DNA of 64,000 nucleotides from Ligustrum vulgare (taxonomy: Eukaryota; Streptophyta; Magnoliopsida; Lamiales; Oleaceae): positions 57,682,234 to 57,746,233 of the forward strand of contig OY743174.1 in the NCBI GenBank assembly GCA_963555705.1, in the 5' to 3' direction. Positions 45,660 to 59,104 of the stretch are shown here, in pieces. Under the pieces are notes generated by a model. It worked only from the letters and a program-made list of their open reading frames with translations, did no database searches and had not been told where the DNA came from. Position 1 is the stretch's first letter; the number at the start of each line of letters is the position of its first letter. The translations under genes were made by a program, and so were the position numbers.

Positions 45660-48600
45660 TGCATGTCATAACAATTTCTAGTGATGACATGAGTGAGGAA
45701 TGAATACTTGATTCAGGATGTACTTTTCATATGTGTCCTGTTAGGTATTAGTTTTACAACTATAAGGATACTGAACCTATAAAAGTATACATGGGAGATA
45801 ATAATATCCAGACTATTGTTGGCACCTATAAAAGTATACATGGGAGATAATAATATCCAGACTATTGTTGGCATTGGTGACATTGCTATCAGAATACATG
45901 ATGGCATTGTCAATGCAATGAACAATGTCAGATATGTTCCTCATCTAAAAAGGAGTCTCATCTCATTAGGAGTCCTTTAAGATGAGGAACATGTGTTTAA
46001 GCCTGACAATAATACTTTGAAGATAATGAAGGGTTCAGTGGTTGTTATGAAAGGACCTAAGAGAAATGTATTGTATTACCTTGTAGGTGAAGTTATGTCT
46101 TCACAGAACTGCAATTCCTTCACTGTTACTGAGTGTAAATCTGAATTGTGGCATAATAAAATGGGACATATAAGAAATAAAGAGTTAAAATTCTTGAGTA
46201 ATCAAAAATTACTTGGCAAAGAAGTAATTGAACCCATAAATTTTTGTGAGACGTGTGTTCTTGGTAAATCACATAGGGTGTCATTTAAAGTAGGATCTCA
46301 CTGTTCTAAGAGATCCCTGGACTATGTCCATGCTGATTTATGGAGGCCTAAAAACATCCTACTTTTGATGGAAACAAATTATTTCTATCCATTGTTGATA
46401 ATTACTCTAGAAAAGTATAAGTTTTCCCATTGAAGATTAAATTTGAGACATTTCTCAAGTTTATAGCCTGGTTAAAATTTTTAGAAAACAGAATGGAAAG
46501 AAAGTTAAAAACTTTAAGAACCAATAATGGACTTGAGTTTTGTAACTTTAAATTTGACAACTTTTGTAAAAAGGACATAGAAAGACACAAAACTGTGAAA
46601 TATACACCACAACAGAATGGGATGACTGAGAGAATGAATAGAACCTTAATGAATAAGGTTAAGTGTATGTTGATTAGCTCAGATCTTGCTAAAAGTTTTT
46701 TGACTAAAGCTATCAGTACTGTAGCTTACCTTATTAATAGATCCCCATCTAGTTTTGTTGATTTCAAGACTCCAATGGAGCTGTGGACTAGTAAACCACC
46801 TGATCTTATTCACATAGGGGTATTTGGGTGTGCTGCATATGCACACTAGAATGAGGGTAAACTGGAGCTGAGGGCCATCAAATGTGTTATGTTGGGGTAT
46901 CCTGATGGGGTAAAAGGGTATAGATTGTGGATGCTAGGAGTTCTGGGTATAAAAATTATTAATAGCAGGGATGTTGTGTTTAATGAATCTGAGATGCCTT
47001 GTTTAAAGAAGCAAAATGTTAAGGTTGATGAACCTGAAGCTATTAATAGGACTAAAAATCTTGTAGAGTTGACCAAGTTAACTGATACCCATAATGATAC
47101 TCTTGAGCCTGTAATTCCTCTAATTGGAGAGAATGAAGTTGGACCTACTGAACATGCAAGATTACCAATTAGTTAGAGATAGGGAAAGGAGATAGGTGAG
47201 ACCTAATCCTAGGTATGAAATCCAAAACCTCACTGATTTTGCCTTAATTTCAGGTGAAGCCACTGAGAAAGGTAAACTTACTTCCTATGAGGAAGCTATG
47301 AATGGGCCTAAATTTGAAAGCTAGAAAGAGGCAATGAGAGAAGAAATGAAATCTATGAGTGAAAATAAAACTTTGAGTCTTTTAAAGTGCTTGAAAAACA
47401 GAAAGTAATCTAATGTAAGTGGATTTACAAGTTAAATGAGGGATTAAGTCCTAGAGATCCTTTAAGGTATAAGGCCAGATTAGTAGCTAAGGGATTCACC
47501 AAAGAGAGGGCATTGACTATAATGAGATATTCTCTCTTGTGATAAAATACAAGACCATAAGATCGGTGCTTGCCTTGGTTGTTCAATACATTTGGAATTG
47601 GAACAATTGGATTTTAAGACAACTTTCCTGCATGGAGAGCTAGATGATGATTTCTATATGAGTCAGCCTCAAGGCTTTGAGACGAATGGAAAGACTTATT
47701 TTGTTTGCAAACTTAATAAATCCTTATATGGTTTGAAACAAAATCTCTGGCAATGGTATAAATGGTTCGACTCTTATGCCATTAAAATTGGTTTTAAAAT
47801 AAGCGAGTATGATTCCTGCCTTTACTTTAATAACAGTAAATATGGAAGTAAGGTTCACCTACTTCTATATGTTGATGATATGTTATTGACTAGTCCTAAT
47901 AAGGGAGAAATCATGAGAATGAAGAATCTTTTAAAATATGAGTTCAATATGAAAGATCTGGGCAGTGCTAGAAAGATTTTAGGTGAAAGATGTTAAACCC
48001 GTTAATGTACCTTTGGCTGCTCACATGAATTTGTCATCAGCTCATTCTCCTAAGACTGAGGAAGAACTAAATGAGATGAAGCATATTTCTTATACTAATG
48101 CAATAGATTCTGTTATGTTTTCTATGATTATTACCAGAGCTGATTTTGCGTATGATAATAGTTTTCTCAATAGGTTTATGTCTAATCCATGGAAACCACA
48201 TTGGGCTGGGTTGAAATGGCTCTTAGGATACATTAGTGGTACTTTGAGAGTAAGATTAATGCATGGGAAGAAGTCTGATGTATTAACCTGGAAATGTTAT
48301 ATGGATTCAGACTTTACTAGTGACAAAGACCAAAGGAAATCTACTACTGCATACTTTTTCATTTTAGTTAATAATTGTATTACTTGAAAGTCTCAATTAC
48401 AGTGACTTTGTCTATTACTGAGGCTAAATATGTAGCCATTACTGAGGTTGTGAAAGAGAGTATCTAGCTTAGAGGGATTTTAAATGAATTAAATGTTTTG
48501 CATGAATCTATTACCATTTATACTGATAGTCAAAGTGCTTTGTTGTTGAGTAAAAATCTTGTATACCATGAAAGATCTAAGCACATTGAAGTTAAGTATC

Positions 48601-48780
48601 ATTTCATTAGAGAAAAGACAACTACAAGTGAAGTTAATTTGGTTAAAGTTCATACTGATTTAAATCCTTCTAATATGGGCTCAAAAGTTTTAAATGTTGG
48701 TAAGTTTAAAACTTGTTTATCTTTGTTTCATATTGATACTGGTTACACTCTTTGCAGGTACTGGGCAATGATGCAAGATT
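45660..48780 (+). pseudogene. pol: Copia pol of the outer element, heavily decayed
   Basis: Continuing the outer element after the nested insertion: protease (ILDSGCTFHM, 45710-45745), integrase zinc and core parts (45993-46850: LWHNKMGHIRN, YTPQQNGMTERMN, AYLINRSP), RT (LDFKTTFLHGELDD, SLYGLKQ, LLYVDDMLLT, 47592-47990) and RNase H (YTDSQSALLLSKN, ERSKHIEVKYHF, 48498-48660). There are many stops and frameshifts, including a 49-bp tandem duplication at about 45776-45873 that breaks the frame. Confidence 0.88.
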
Positions 48781-49070
48781 AGTCACGTTCACTTTGTTTT
48801 TAGCAACCATGAGAGAAAGTGAGACCGTGAGAGTAGGGACATTTGTAGATCAAGGTAATGATTGTAAAATGTAATTTCCAAATTGATGATATTCTAAACT
48901 TGGAGGACCACACTTGCAATTAAAGTTGGAGGGCTGAGCCCTAGACCTAGGTGTTTTTGCACCAAATAGGGTCACCAAATCAAGTCAATTTGTTCTCTAT
49001 TTATGTTTCTTGTTTATGTTTCTTGTTTAATCCGCATGCGATTCTGATTTACAAGAGATAATTCCCAACA

Positions 49071-50480
49071 ATAAATATAGTCCACCTGTTCATATAAAGT
49101 TCAAACCAAGAAAATACCCGGCCAAATTTAAAAATTACTTTTTATCTTAAAAAGGTCAAAAATGGTAGCCAACGATCATTTACAAATCGAAATTGTTGAC
49201 TTTTAAAAAAAATGGAAAATAAAATATTGTCGTGTGATTATTTATACTTTATAAGCCATAAATAAAATTTATAACTAAATTTTACCAAACTGAACTTTCT
49301 AAATTACATTATTATACTAAAAAATAAAATATTTAAATGATTTAGAGGTGTCGGCTATGACTTTCCTTAAATAAAATATTGACTATAATCTAGAACCTTC
49401 GGCTATGCACTGTGCACATATGACTTGGCCAAGATACCAGTCATGTTCATTGTTAAGTATCTGTTCGACTGGTAAATTAAATGTAAGAAAAATACAAAAT
49501 TTAACTTACGCAATTTCTCACGTTATATTTTAATTACACATATTTTTTCTCTTCAATTTTTAACCACACACCTTACTTAAAAAATTCAAATAAATCCAGT
49601 TTCATTTGACCAGCTGCTGAAGAGGGCTAAGTAAAAATAAAAATAAATAAATAGTCATAAGATTGTAAGGTTAAATGAATTTGCTAAATAGTATAAAAAT
49701 ATTTTCCAATAACGTCCCATCAAAAAAAATTTCTTTTAGTAACATTGTAGTGGTTTATAAATTGATTTATTTATAATTTTGAGGTAAGATCTGCGATTGA
49801 AAAGTGAAGAAAAAAATATGTTTGATTAAAAAGTGATTTAAAAAATTATATAATTTATAAACTGATTTATAAATCGTTTAACAAACGGAGATATTTTCCA
49901 ATAGCATTCTGACCGTGCCAAAGGGATCATCCGTGTGAGCGTCGTCAGCTTGCGATTTGCAAATCGAGGTCAACCTTGCAATTTAGAGTTTTACATTTTG
50001 GTCCCTATTTAAAATTTTTCTGATAGTTTTGATAATATTTAATTTCGATATTCTTGTTGAATTCTCTTTGCAACATGTCGGTCCTGTGACTTGTATCCTG
50101 TAATTCCAAATCAATATTTATTAATTCGATATTTTATTATTAAAAATTAAACCTATTAACCCCTGTCTACCCACCCCACCCGGCCGTTCATTCCCAAAGC
50201 AGAGAAATGGAGCACCAATTCAACCTAACTCCTCAATTCAAATCAATCTTCCACACAAAATTCACAACCTCGTAGACGTTGACAATTGGAATCAGAGTCT
50301 CCAGAGGTAGCATGTTCGACTCCTTCGCTTTGTGGGTGTATGTGCGGTGGTTTTGTGATGAGTTGGGTGCAGGCGATGGTTTGTGGTGCGTTGGGAGATG
50401 GCTGCGATCGTTAACGGCGAGCGTAGATCTTGATAGCTCGTGCAGGCAGTGTGCATAAGAAATACGGTAGTGGTGGTAGT
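49071..50480. other. Intergenic flank beyond the copia nest
   Basis: AT-rich sequence that was originally upstream of SDR gene 2. No gene is recognised. The phrase AATAAAATATTG..TG.TTTATA near 49215-49255 resembles 63608-63645 beside the SDR exon fragment, hinting at shared ancestry of these flanks. 50190-50480 is a GC-rich island with GGTGGTT words and no known coding match. Confidence 0.4.
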
Positions 50481-50488
50481 GGTTTAGT

Positions 50489-51333
50489 TAGGGGTGGGCG
50501 TCAGGTGGTTCGGTTCGGGTATCTAAAGAATCGGAACAGAATCACACTTTTTCGGTTCTTGTAAAATGGAACCATTCGGTTCCATTGAATTGTAAGAACC
50601 AAACCAGAACCAAAACATTCGATTTTGGTTCGATTTCAGTTCTTCAATAATAATTATTTTTCGAGAGCTTTATCGAGGAGTATCAGGCCTCGGGAAGTAA
50701 GCCAATAACTTGAAATAAATTTTTACCGAATACACCAAGATCAAGGATTTAAAAAATCATTTCACCCCAAAGAAAGTATAGGATTCTCCATGAAACGGAA
50801 GATATTCATAAACAAAAATAGAAAACAAATGGTCAGAAAGTTTTTCGAGTATGACAATATAGTAAATTTGTGAGATGAATCATGAGTTTTAAATGCATTA
50901 TTAATAATTATTTTATATTTGTATTTAAATATTTAATTTACTCCATCGTGGTCATCTACAATTTCGCTTATTAATAAGTTAATCTCATTTGATTTTCATT
51001 GACTAATTTCAGTCCAAGTGTGAAGTTAAATGTTAAAATGATGTAGAGATGTAACAAATTTTATTTTAAAAAATTAATTATTTTCACTTTACCCAAAAAT
51101 TACAAATTCTTTTGATTTTTGTTTTAGGACAACCAATTAAGACCATAAAAAAAAAAATTAAACAAGGATCAAAGACCCGTTCTAACTTTGATTTTTCGGT
51201 TCTAAAGGCGGAATCGAGAACCGAACCGAAAACCAATCGGTTCTCGGTTCCAAAATCGATTTCCTATTTTATTTTTTTAAAACCATACGGTTCCGGTTCG
51301 ATCATATCGGTTCCCTTTTTTTGCCCACCCCTA
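50489..51333. mobile_element. hAT-like MITE
   Basis: It begins TAGGGGTGGGCG and ends TGCCCACCCCTA. It is flanked by 8-bp repeats GGTTTAGT (50481-50488) and GGTTTGGT (51334-51341). Subterminal GGTTCGGTTCGGG and CGGTTCCGGTTCGATC words form inverted repeats. No transposase is encoded. Same class as 13913-14725. Confidence 0.85.
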
Positions 51334-51341
51334 GGTTTGGT

Positions 51342-52914
51342 GATGATATGGGGGGTGGGTGTGTTGGTGCAGGTAGGGCAAGGCAGGGCAGGTTTAGATG
51401 GATTGTGACTTAAATTTTTTTTATTTATGATAAGAAAATGACATATGACCTAAAAAAATTTGAGATTGCAACTTAATTTGTAATTGTGATTTAATTGTAA
51501 CTTTATGTGATCGAGTCGTAACTTTATGTGACTGAACTGTAACCTGCGTGATTGAATTGCGACCTCATGTGATCGAACTATGACCTTGTGTAATCTAACT
51601 GCGACTTTGTGTAATCTAACTGGGACTTTGTGTGACCTAACTGACTTTGGGGGTGGGGGGTGGGTGTAGGCAAACGGTGACCTCGTGTGACTGGACTGCG
51701 ACTTTGTGCGAATGAATTGTGACCTTGTGTGACCAAACTTTGACTTTGTGTGACCAACTGTGACTTTGTGTGACCAATTGTGACCTAACTGCAACTTTGT
51801 GTAATCGAACTGTGACCTTGTGTGATCAACTGTGACTTTGGGAGTCGGGTGGGTGGGATTTTGCAACTAAATTTGTAATTTTGACCGAATTGTGACCTTG
51901 TGTGATCAATTGTGACTTTGCATGTAGGGGTGCTATGGGGTGGGGAAAATTTTGCAACTAAATTTGTAATTTGATCGAATTGTGACTTTGTGTGACCAAA
52001 TGTGGCTTTGCATGTGGGGTAGAGTTGGATGGGGTGGGGGTGGGGTGAAATTTGCGATTATGATTTGTGACTGAAATGTAACTTTGTTCTGTCCAATTGT
52101 GATTTTGCTGGTTAGGTGAGGTGGGGGTTGGAAAAAATAGCAAAAAAAAAAAAAAAAAATCATTTTGAGTTAGGATGAGTGGGTAGGGAAATATGGAGAA
52201 AAAAATCATTTTTGGGGTTATGTGTGATCTTGTGTGACCTAATTACGACTTTGTATGATGGAACTGTGACCTTGTGTAACCAATTGTGACTTTGGGGTGG
52301 GGTGGGGGTGGGGGTGAGGTGGGGTTTTGTAACTAAATTTGTAATTGTGACCCAATTGTGAGTTTATGTGATTATGAATTTGCATGTCGGGTGAGATGGG
52401 GTGGGATTGAGGTAAAATTTGCGATTAAATTTGTAATTTTGATTTTGTGTGATCAATTGTCACTTTGTGGGTAAGGTGAGGGTGGCAGCGTAGGGTAGGG
52501 TGGAAAAATATCGAAAGAGAGAAAAGAAAAAGAACCTCATTTTTGCGGGGTAGGTAGGGTGGGGGTGGGTTCGAGGTGGGGGTAGGGTGGGAGTTGGGAA
52601 AAGTAGAAGAAAAAAATCATTTTTTGGGGTGGGGTGAAGGTCGGGAAAAGTAGAAGAAAAATATTATTTTTTTGGGGTGGGTGGGGTCGAGGTTGGAGCT
52701 ATGATAGACGTACCCATGTTGTTTGATAACTTTTTTTAATTTAAATGTTATATTAGTTTTAATTTAATATATAATTGATAATTACTTTTATATTAAACAA
52801 TATTATATTTATTAATTATTAATTAATACCTGTTTTTTTTTTTAAAAAAAAAAATCTTAAGTCTGTTAGTTTTAAAAAGTGATAGTTTTAAGTTTGTAGT
52901 TATGTACTTTTCTC
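51342..52914. mobile_element. GTGAC / G-rich element, partial (copy 2, inverted)
   Basis: The plus-strand order is GTGAC-word array (51410-52460), G-rich GGGTGGGG tract with AAAAATCATTTTT spacers (52260-52690), an AT zone, and terminus GTTATGTACTTTTCTC (to 52914). This is the reverse complement of the arrangement at 16106-18700, and the last 70 bp match its left edge. The far end was not found; it may precede the hAT MITE at 50489. Open frames here are compositional. Confidence 0.6.
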
Positions 52915-53029
52915 TAATAATATTAATTTGGGGTTAATTGCACAATTTACTATCATTAGATAATGAAACTGATGTTTATTGCACCAAAAAAGAAAGATGA
53001 AAAATACGTTGTATCGTCTTCCAACATCT

Positions 53030-53700
53030 ACGCTGAAGCAACATCCATGGCGCACCTGTAGAGAGTTTAACGGGGCTACCACCAGCTGACCTCATCACCC
53101 GTCGCCGGCGGCAGCACGACATCACCCTACCCCTTAACCTATTGCAGCTGGCGCCAACGCCGGCGTCGATATCACCCAAAAAATTTCATATCACAAATCC
53201 AATCATTGCAGTCGCTCCATCGACGCCTCAATCCACCACCACCATCTCCATCAACACACAACCACCGTCAACCACCTGCACTACAACTTATCCTACCCTA
53301 AGAGGGACCATATCGAGTTTGGGGAGTGTAGGCACTTCCAAATTGTTTTGAACGCTTGTTGGGTTCCTCTAATCGAGACTCGGTGCTGGACTTCGATGCT
53401 GGAATACTCTACTTCTTCACCATAACGTTTTGAGTTCACGGTGGGATTTTCGTTTTCGTTTTGGTGCTGTTCATCTTGCCACATCCCAATTTCAGTTCTG
53501 GTTTGGGGGAGCTTGATGCAGTGAGGTGTTCTTCTACCCGAGTTTTGAATTTTGTGGTTCGATTTTGTTGGTGGTTGATGGTGGTGGCTGTGGTTCGGTG
53601 ATGGTGATGGTGGTAGGTTGGTAGTTGTGGTTCTGTGATCAGTAATGGTGGTGGGATGTGGTTCGATGATGGTGATAGCTGTGGGCAAATGTAGTGTATG
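53030..53700. other. GC-rich gene-like island, unrecognised
   Basis: 53030-53340 is GC-rich (CGCCGGCGGCAGCACGAC, CACCACCACCATC), and 53570-53660 is GGTGGTGGT-rich on the same strand. The open frames are short and compositional. It sits between the GTGAC element and the GTATCAT repeats. Confidence 0.35.
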
Positions 53701-53729
53701 AAAATTGTTTGGCGAGATTTGTAAAGTAT

Positions 53730-53940
53730 GTATATATTATACTAAAAAAAAATATTGAAACGTATCATAAGTATCATACTGTGATACTAATAAATTTGAG
53801 AAGTATCATATTGCGATACTAAAAAAATTGAAAAATATCATAAGTATCATAATATGATACCAACATAATCATAATTATCATACTGTGATACTAATATATT
53901 TAAAAAGTACCATAAATATTTTTCAATTTTTAAGATTTTA
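53730..53940. repeat. GTATCAT / ATGATAC word cluster (copy 1)
   Basis: The word GTATCAT and its complement ATGATAC or GTGATAC recur about a dozen times in 200 bp, often as palindromic pairs such as GTATCATACTGTGATAC. A second cluster lies at 62230-62460. Confidence 0.85.
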
Positions 53941-56299
53941 TTATTAGTAGTTTTCAAGTTTTATAAAATGTAAGTAAATTTCAGCTTGATCCCTAAAAGT
54001 AGGGTGAAGAGCCCTAATATTTGTTAATTTTTCGGCCCATCTTGTATTATTTATTGTCATATTTAATTTTTGAATCAATTTTTTGGCCCAATTGTATTAG
54101 CAACCCATAATCCATAGATTAAAACTTAAAACAAACTTGAAACTTAAATTGAAAAAAATCAGAAGTTGATGAAATTTTAACTTTTAACGTTTTTTATTTT
54201 TGAAATAGTGATGGATCGGTTTGGTTTGGTTTAGTTCGGATCATTTGTTTGAACCTGAACCCAAACCAAATCAAGCTAAAATTAAATTTTTCGACCCATA
54301 GACCAACCCAATTACTTGAAAACTCGACCCAAATCGATCAATTTGGAATGGGTCCATTGAGTTCGTCAGTTTAATTTGATTTTTGCCCCGCCCTAGTCGG
54401 GAGAGTTGCACTGGTCAATGCTCTAGAATAAATAACTAGAGGTGCATACATATTGTTGAACAACAGAGACTGATGCTGGCGGATGTGCCGTTTGGGGGTT
54501 GTGTTTATGCTCAAGTCTTTTTATCTAAAAAATGAATCTTTATTAACATTGACTTCAAGCATTTGATAAGTTCTTCACATAGCTGTTTCGGCTTGTAATT
54601 ATTGTAAGGTTTCGATACATATATGCACGGCGGAAATTAAACAAACACGAAACCATAGCCCGGATCAACATTGCACTTAGATAGAATTTGTGATTAGAAT
54701 AATACCTTTGATGAACGCCGTGAATCTGAGATCTGAAACAGGAGGTACAAACTTGTCACCACCAGCTGTCCAATTGTCCAGCCTCTAACAGAAATCCACA
54801 CAGCGAGTTGATTCTGGAACTCCATCAATCTCCAACCTTTGGAATGGATTCGAGAGAATTGATTTTTCTCTTTGTGCTAGCAAGAGAAAAATCTGCGCTA
54901 GAATATTATGGAAAAGCGACTATCTTAATTATCTTTACAATAGTGCACATATTAATATGTGCATCTCAAAACCCTAACCCTAATGACAATAGGGCTTTTA
55001 ATGGGCCTTGATTAATTAATCATATTAATTAATCTAATTGTAAAGTCCGGCCCAACAATTGGTCTTGTACATTAATTCTAACAATCTCCCACTTGGACAA
55101 GATCCAATTCCAGATATTCAATTCTCGCCTTTTGTGTGTGACCCATTAGGTTCCATTCACGATGGCAAACGTCGTGATATTATTATTATTCATTGATCTG
55201 ATTGGAATAAGATGAATTTAAATATCTATTTCTAATTCATCATCGACTCACCAAGATCGATTAATTCACGTCGCCGTCCTAGATTGACATCTAGCAATGT
55301 GTCAAGACAAGACCAGTTCATGTGCGGTTACTGTGGAAATACAATCCCTTCATCAATATAACCCAATTGGTTAAGAGATATGGATAGCGTCAATCTCATT
55401 TCAACCAATTATGTTATTCACTTCTTATCTTAGTTGATCTTGTTATGACTGAAAACACCTTTTTCAACTCATAACTTCACCTCGACCGAGGAATTTACAT
55501 CAACTTAAGTGAGTGAAATACAGGTTATAATCTCCTACTACCCAGGAGTGACGAATCCTCATATTGGACATACACAACCTTCATATGACTCTCACTATAC
55601 CCGTACGGCGTCATCCTGATGACTCCCTCTCACGAGCCAACATCAACGCTCGCCAAAGTATAGTAATCCTCATATAAGATTCTATGACGTCCTCAAGTCA
55701 AAGGACCAAATCCACAACCGCGCATTAGAGATTCAACACTGACGCTTGGATAGTTATCCATGTGAAATCTCTAGGCGGGTCATCCAATGCTTTGTTCATC
55801 TAACAATGCATCCACGTGTTCATTCGAATGTCCCTCTACATTCTAGCTTGTGAAATAAGCTACTTTCTTCATAAGAAAGAAATGTAACACATACTAGTCT
55901 GACTTCAACAACAATATCCGTATCTTGTTGTTACTTCGACTAGGGAAAATTTTAGAATAAGATATTAATGACTTGTATCTCACAGTTACAACACCTTGTG
56001 ACTTACAAGTTAATTAAACTTACTCTACGGACTCTATTATTTAAATAATGAGTTAAACTCAATATAATAATAGATCTGCCTTTATTGAACCAACGATAGT
56101 ATGTGTTATGCTATCTCAACTATTGGATTTAGAGTATAACACTGACATACTCCCACTCGACCCAATAACTCATGTGTCTTATACATAACGAGTTTATATG
56201 ATAATCATATTCCTGTTGGGATAATGGTTTTACAGGTGGATCTTCAATATGTGATTCTTCACGTATTCAACCTTCTCAAGGTTAGTGGACATGATTCTA

Positions 56300-57402
56300 T
56301 TTTTCTACAATCTTCGAATAAGATAGTAGCCCCTAAATACATACTCAGATCATCGATGAGACTCAGTTCCCTCGCTTGCGCGATGGCTCCATTGTCGTCA
56401 CAGTACTCATTACTGGAGCTACAATGTCAGGCACAGTTATAGTTCACTAATGAACTTAACGATCGATATTGCTTCACAAGCACTTATGTATTTGGTCTCT
56501 GTTGTATAGTTAGCGGTCTTTCTTGTTTGAACCATTTCAAACTAACCACACCACTACTATGAGTTAATTAAAAATTAGACTGAATATTTCCTTCTTCACT
56601 TCCTAGACTAAAGGATGGTATCTCTGTACCTGAAGACTGTAAATCTACATTTCTCCTCGTGTCTATTGTATTCTTAGTATTTCTCAAGTACTCAATAATA
56701 CAAAAGGTATCGTACATAATGTGCGGTTAAGAAGATCTTATTGTCAAACAATCAAGTATCTTCTCCATGTCATTCTTTCTCAATACGTGTTCTAAACACC
56801 ATTTTGAAAAGATTAACCCCAAAACTTTTGGGATAGAATCTTATATTGGATTCACTCATGCTAACCCCATTAGCATTACATCTATGTACGTGGATTAAGA
56901 ATCAAAACAACCTTCCAAATCTATCTCTATAGATTCTGGTTCCCAAAGCAAAGGTTTTATTTCTCAAATCCATCATGGAGAAATTCAAAAAATAATTGTA
57001 CTTTCATTTTATAGGTTAGAGACTCAACTTCTGATCAATAATATGTCATCTACATTTAGTATCAGAAATATTGAATACTCCCACTAACCTTTTATATACA
57101 CACATTCTTTATCTTCAACTTTTGATAAAATCAAACATTTTGATTATCTCATCAAAATTAAGATTCTAGCTCCCTGAGGCTTGCTTTAATCCATAATAGA
57201 TATCTGTAGCTAGTATACTATGTTTAAGTATATATAAGGATTCAAAAATTCCATAGTTACAGGATGTTGCTACTACAAGCAGAATTCGAATTGATTCAGA
57301 GTAAACACATTTACAGCCTATGGGTCTTACCCATTTCAGGCGAATCAAATAAGTTCCAAAACTTGTTCTTGTCTCGAATTCCATGGCTTCCTGCCATCTC
57401 AT
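56300..57402 (-). pseudogene. pol: Copia RT and RNase H remnants
   Basis: The minus-strand frame 57402-57166 reads MRWQEAMEFE, then RPIGCKCVYSESI and YGLKQAS, which are conserved copia RT stretches with the middle deleted or shifted. At about 56415-56310 the minus strand resembles NGAIAQARE and the following copia RNase H block. Stops and shifts are frequent. Confidence 0.7.
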
Positions 57403-59104
57403 TTAGTCAATACTTGACTTAGCTTCTATGTAAATATTGGCTCATTATCCTTGATGACTAATACAATATTAGCAATCAAGGATGTGTAACTCAATGGAGT
57501 ATACATGATCCTAATATCTTTACATTGAGCTAGTGTGTTCTCAATCGTCACCACGTCCTGAGCAGTGCGCGTGTTCCAAGCATTGATCTATGCTTCATCC
57601 AATGCAAGCGCAAATTCTAGCTTATTTAATCGGTTAAGTATATGTGCAATCATGAACTCTTACATGTTCTACTTTTACTCCCACTGTCTTCTCTTAGATG
57701 GACTGTTTCTCTAAGACAATGACAGAATTCGAGATAGACTTTCTTTCTCGATAGGAATATAGAAATAATATCCAACAATCTTTTGGATATCCTACAAATA
57801 TACATATTTGACTAAGGCTATTGCTTATCCAAATTTGGTATACTTCTAATAAGTATCGAGGTCTTAAATCTTAACGCGAGGAATATTAGAACTTTGAAAT
57901 CCATATCTTATATGGACCTTCATCAACCGATTATCATGGAACATGACTAAGTGTGTAATATAAAGTTTTTAGTGCAAGGCTCCAAAAACTGTTTTGGAGA
58001 TTTTTGCGTGGCTTCATCAATGATTGCATCAATTACAATCTTTGTCCTTTCGTTTTCGTCATTGTGCAGAGACGTATATGAAAAAGTTATCTATGCGAAA
58101 ATTATGTTCTCATAACATAATATTGAAGTCAATCACTTTAAAACATTCTTCACTTTGGTCAAATCTATGTGCTTAGAATATTTTACTCATTTTGGTACTC
58201 TAATTTATATCTGTATTATTTGAAATTTTCAAACTTACAGATTTAAATTTTATTATAGATAACAATGACAATCATGGTTATCTAATGATTAAAGACCAAT
58301 CTGACATATGTCTGCTTACATCCGAATGTAACAGGCTCAGTGGATCAACCATCCCACCTTTTCCCTTTTCAAAGAAAATTGACTTATCAATTTACCTCCA
58401 AGGTGAGATATACATATCTCTATTAATTGAATAAGTCAAGTGTTAGATTTAAGTGTGACTTCTTCTTTGCCAATATTCAGAATGTAGACTGTTTGTTATT
58501 TACCTCACTTCCATAAAATCCCATTTAAGTTATCGAATAACTATTATTCTTAATTAAAGAGGATAATCACTTCATGTCCAAACATGAAGTGGAAGTGTTG
58601 TTCTTCATAAGAACTGTAATTAACAATTGTCTAATTTTAAACTGAATGAGAAGGCAAAGAAAGGTGATAGCTTCTTAAGCTGTTGAAGAAACATTTGCTT
58701 TATTACCTACAAATAGGTATATCACCATTTTTCGCAATTATTCTACTTTTAACCATTGTATATTATCAGTATCTAATACTCGATTGGCTAAGTAGATTTT
58801 TTAACCTCTATCAAATAGAAAATTGAAGTAGAAGATTCACCAAACTTCTCACTTCTTCAGTTCGGTTAAAGAAGCCTTACAATTATAAATGTAGTGTCCT
58901 ATTATTGGAATGTTCGAGAAGAATATTCTCGATCATATCGTGTTTTTGAGATCATTTCTCAAAGAACGATGCCAATTTAAGGATTTCAGTCTAATGAACT
59001 TACTCAGTGTCAATTGCACTGTATAAGTTCACGTAATAACTCAAATTTTAAAACTCATACAAGAACAATAAAAAATAAATCATGTATTATCATGTATAAA
59101 TCAA

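Larger units (their letters stand above)
37114..49070 (+). mobile_element. Old Ty1/copia retrotransposon (outer element of a nest)
   Basis: The left LTR 37114-37641 starts TGTAGAATG and ends CCCAACA. The primer site TGGTATCAGAGC follows at 37645-37656. The right LTR 48863-49070 (TGTAAAATG to CCCAACA) lacks about 320 bp internally. Domain order gag, protease, integrase, RT, RNase H defines Ty1/copia. The element is interrupted after its zinc knuckle by a second copia (38936-45654). Flanking pentamers ATTTA and ATAAA do not match, consistent with age. It sits in the promoter region of SDR gene 2. Confidence 0.9.

Noticed and set aside
54970..54985. Telomere-like CCCTAACCCTAA
   Set aside because: Only two units within a copia LTR; this is not an interstitial telomere.
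57166..57402. An independent small gene on the minus strand
   Set aside because: Its conserved blocks are copia reverse transcriptase, and it lies inside a copia element.
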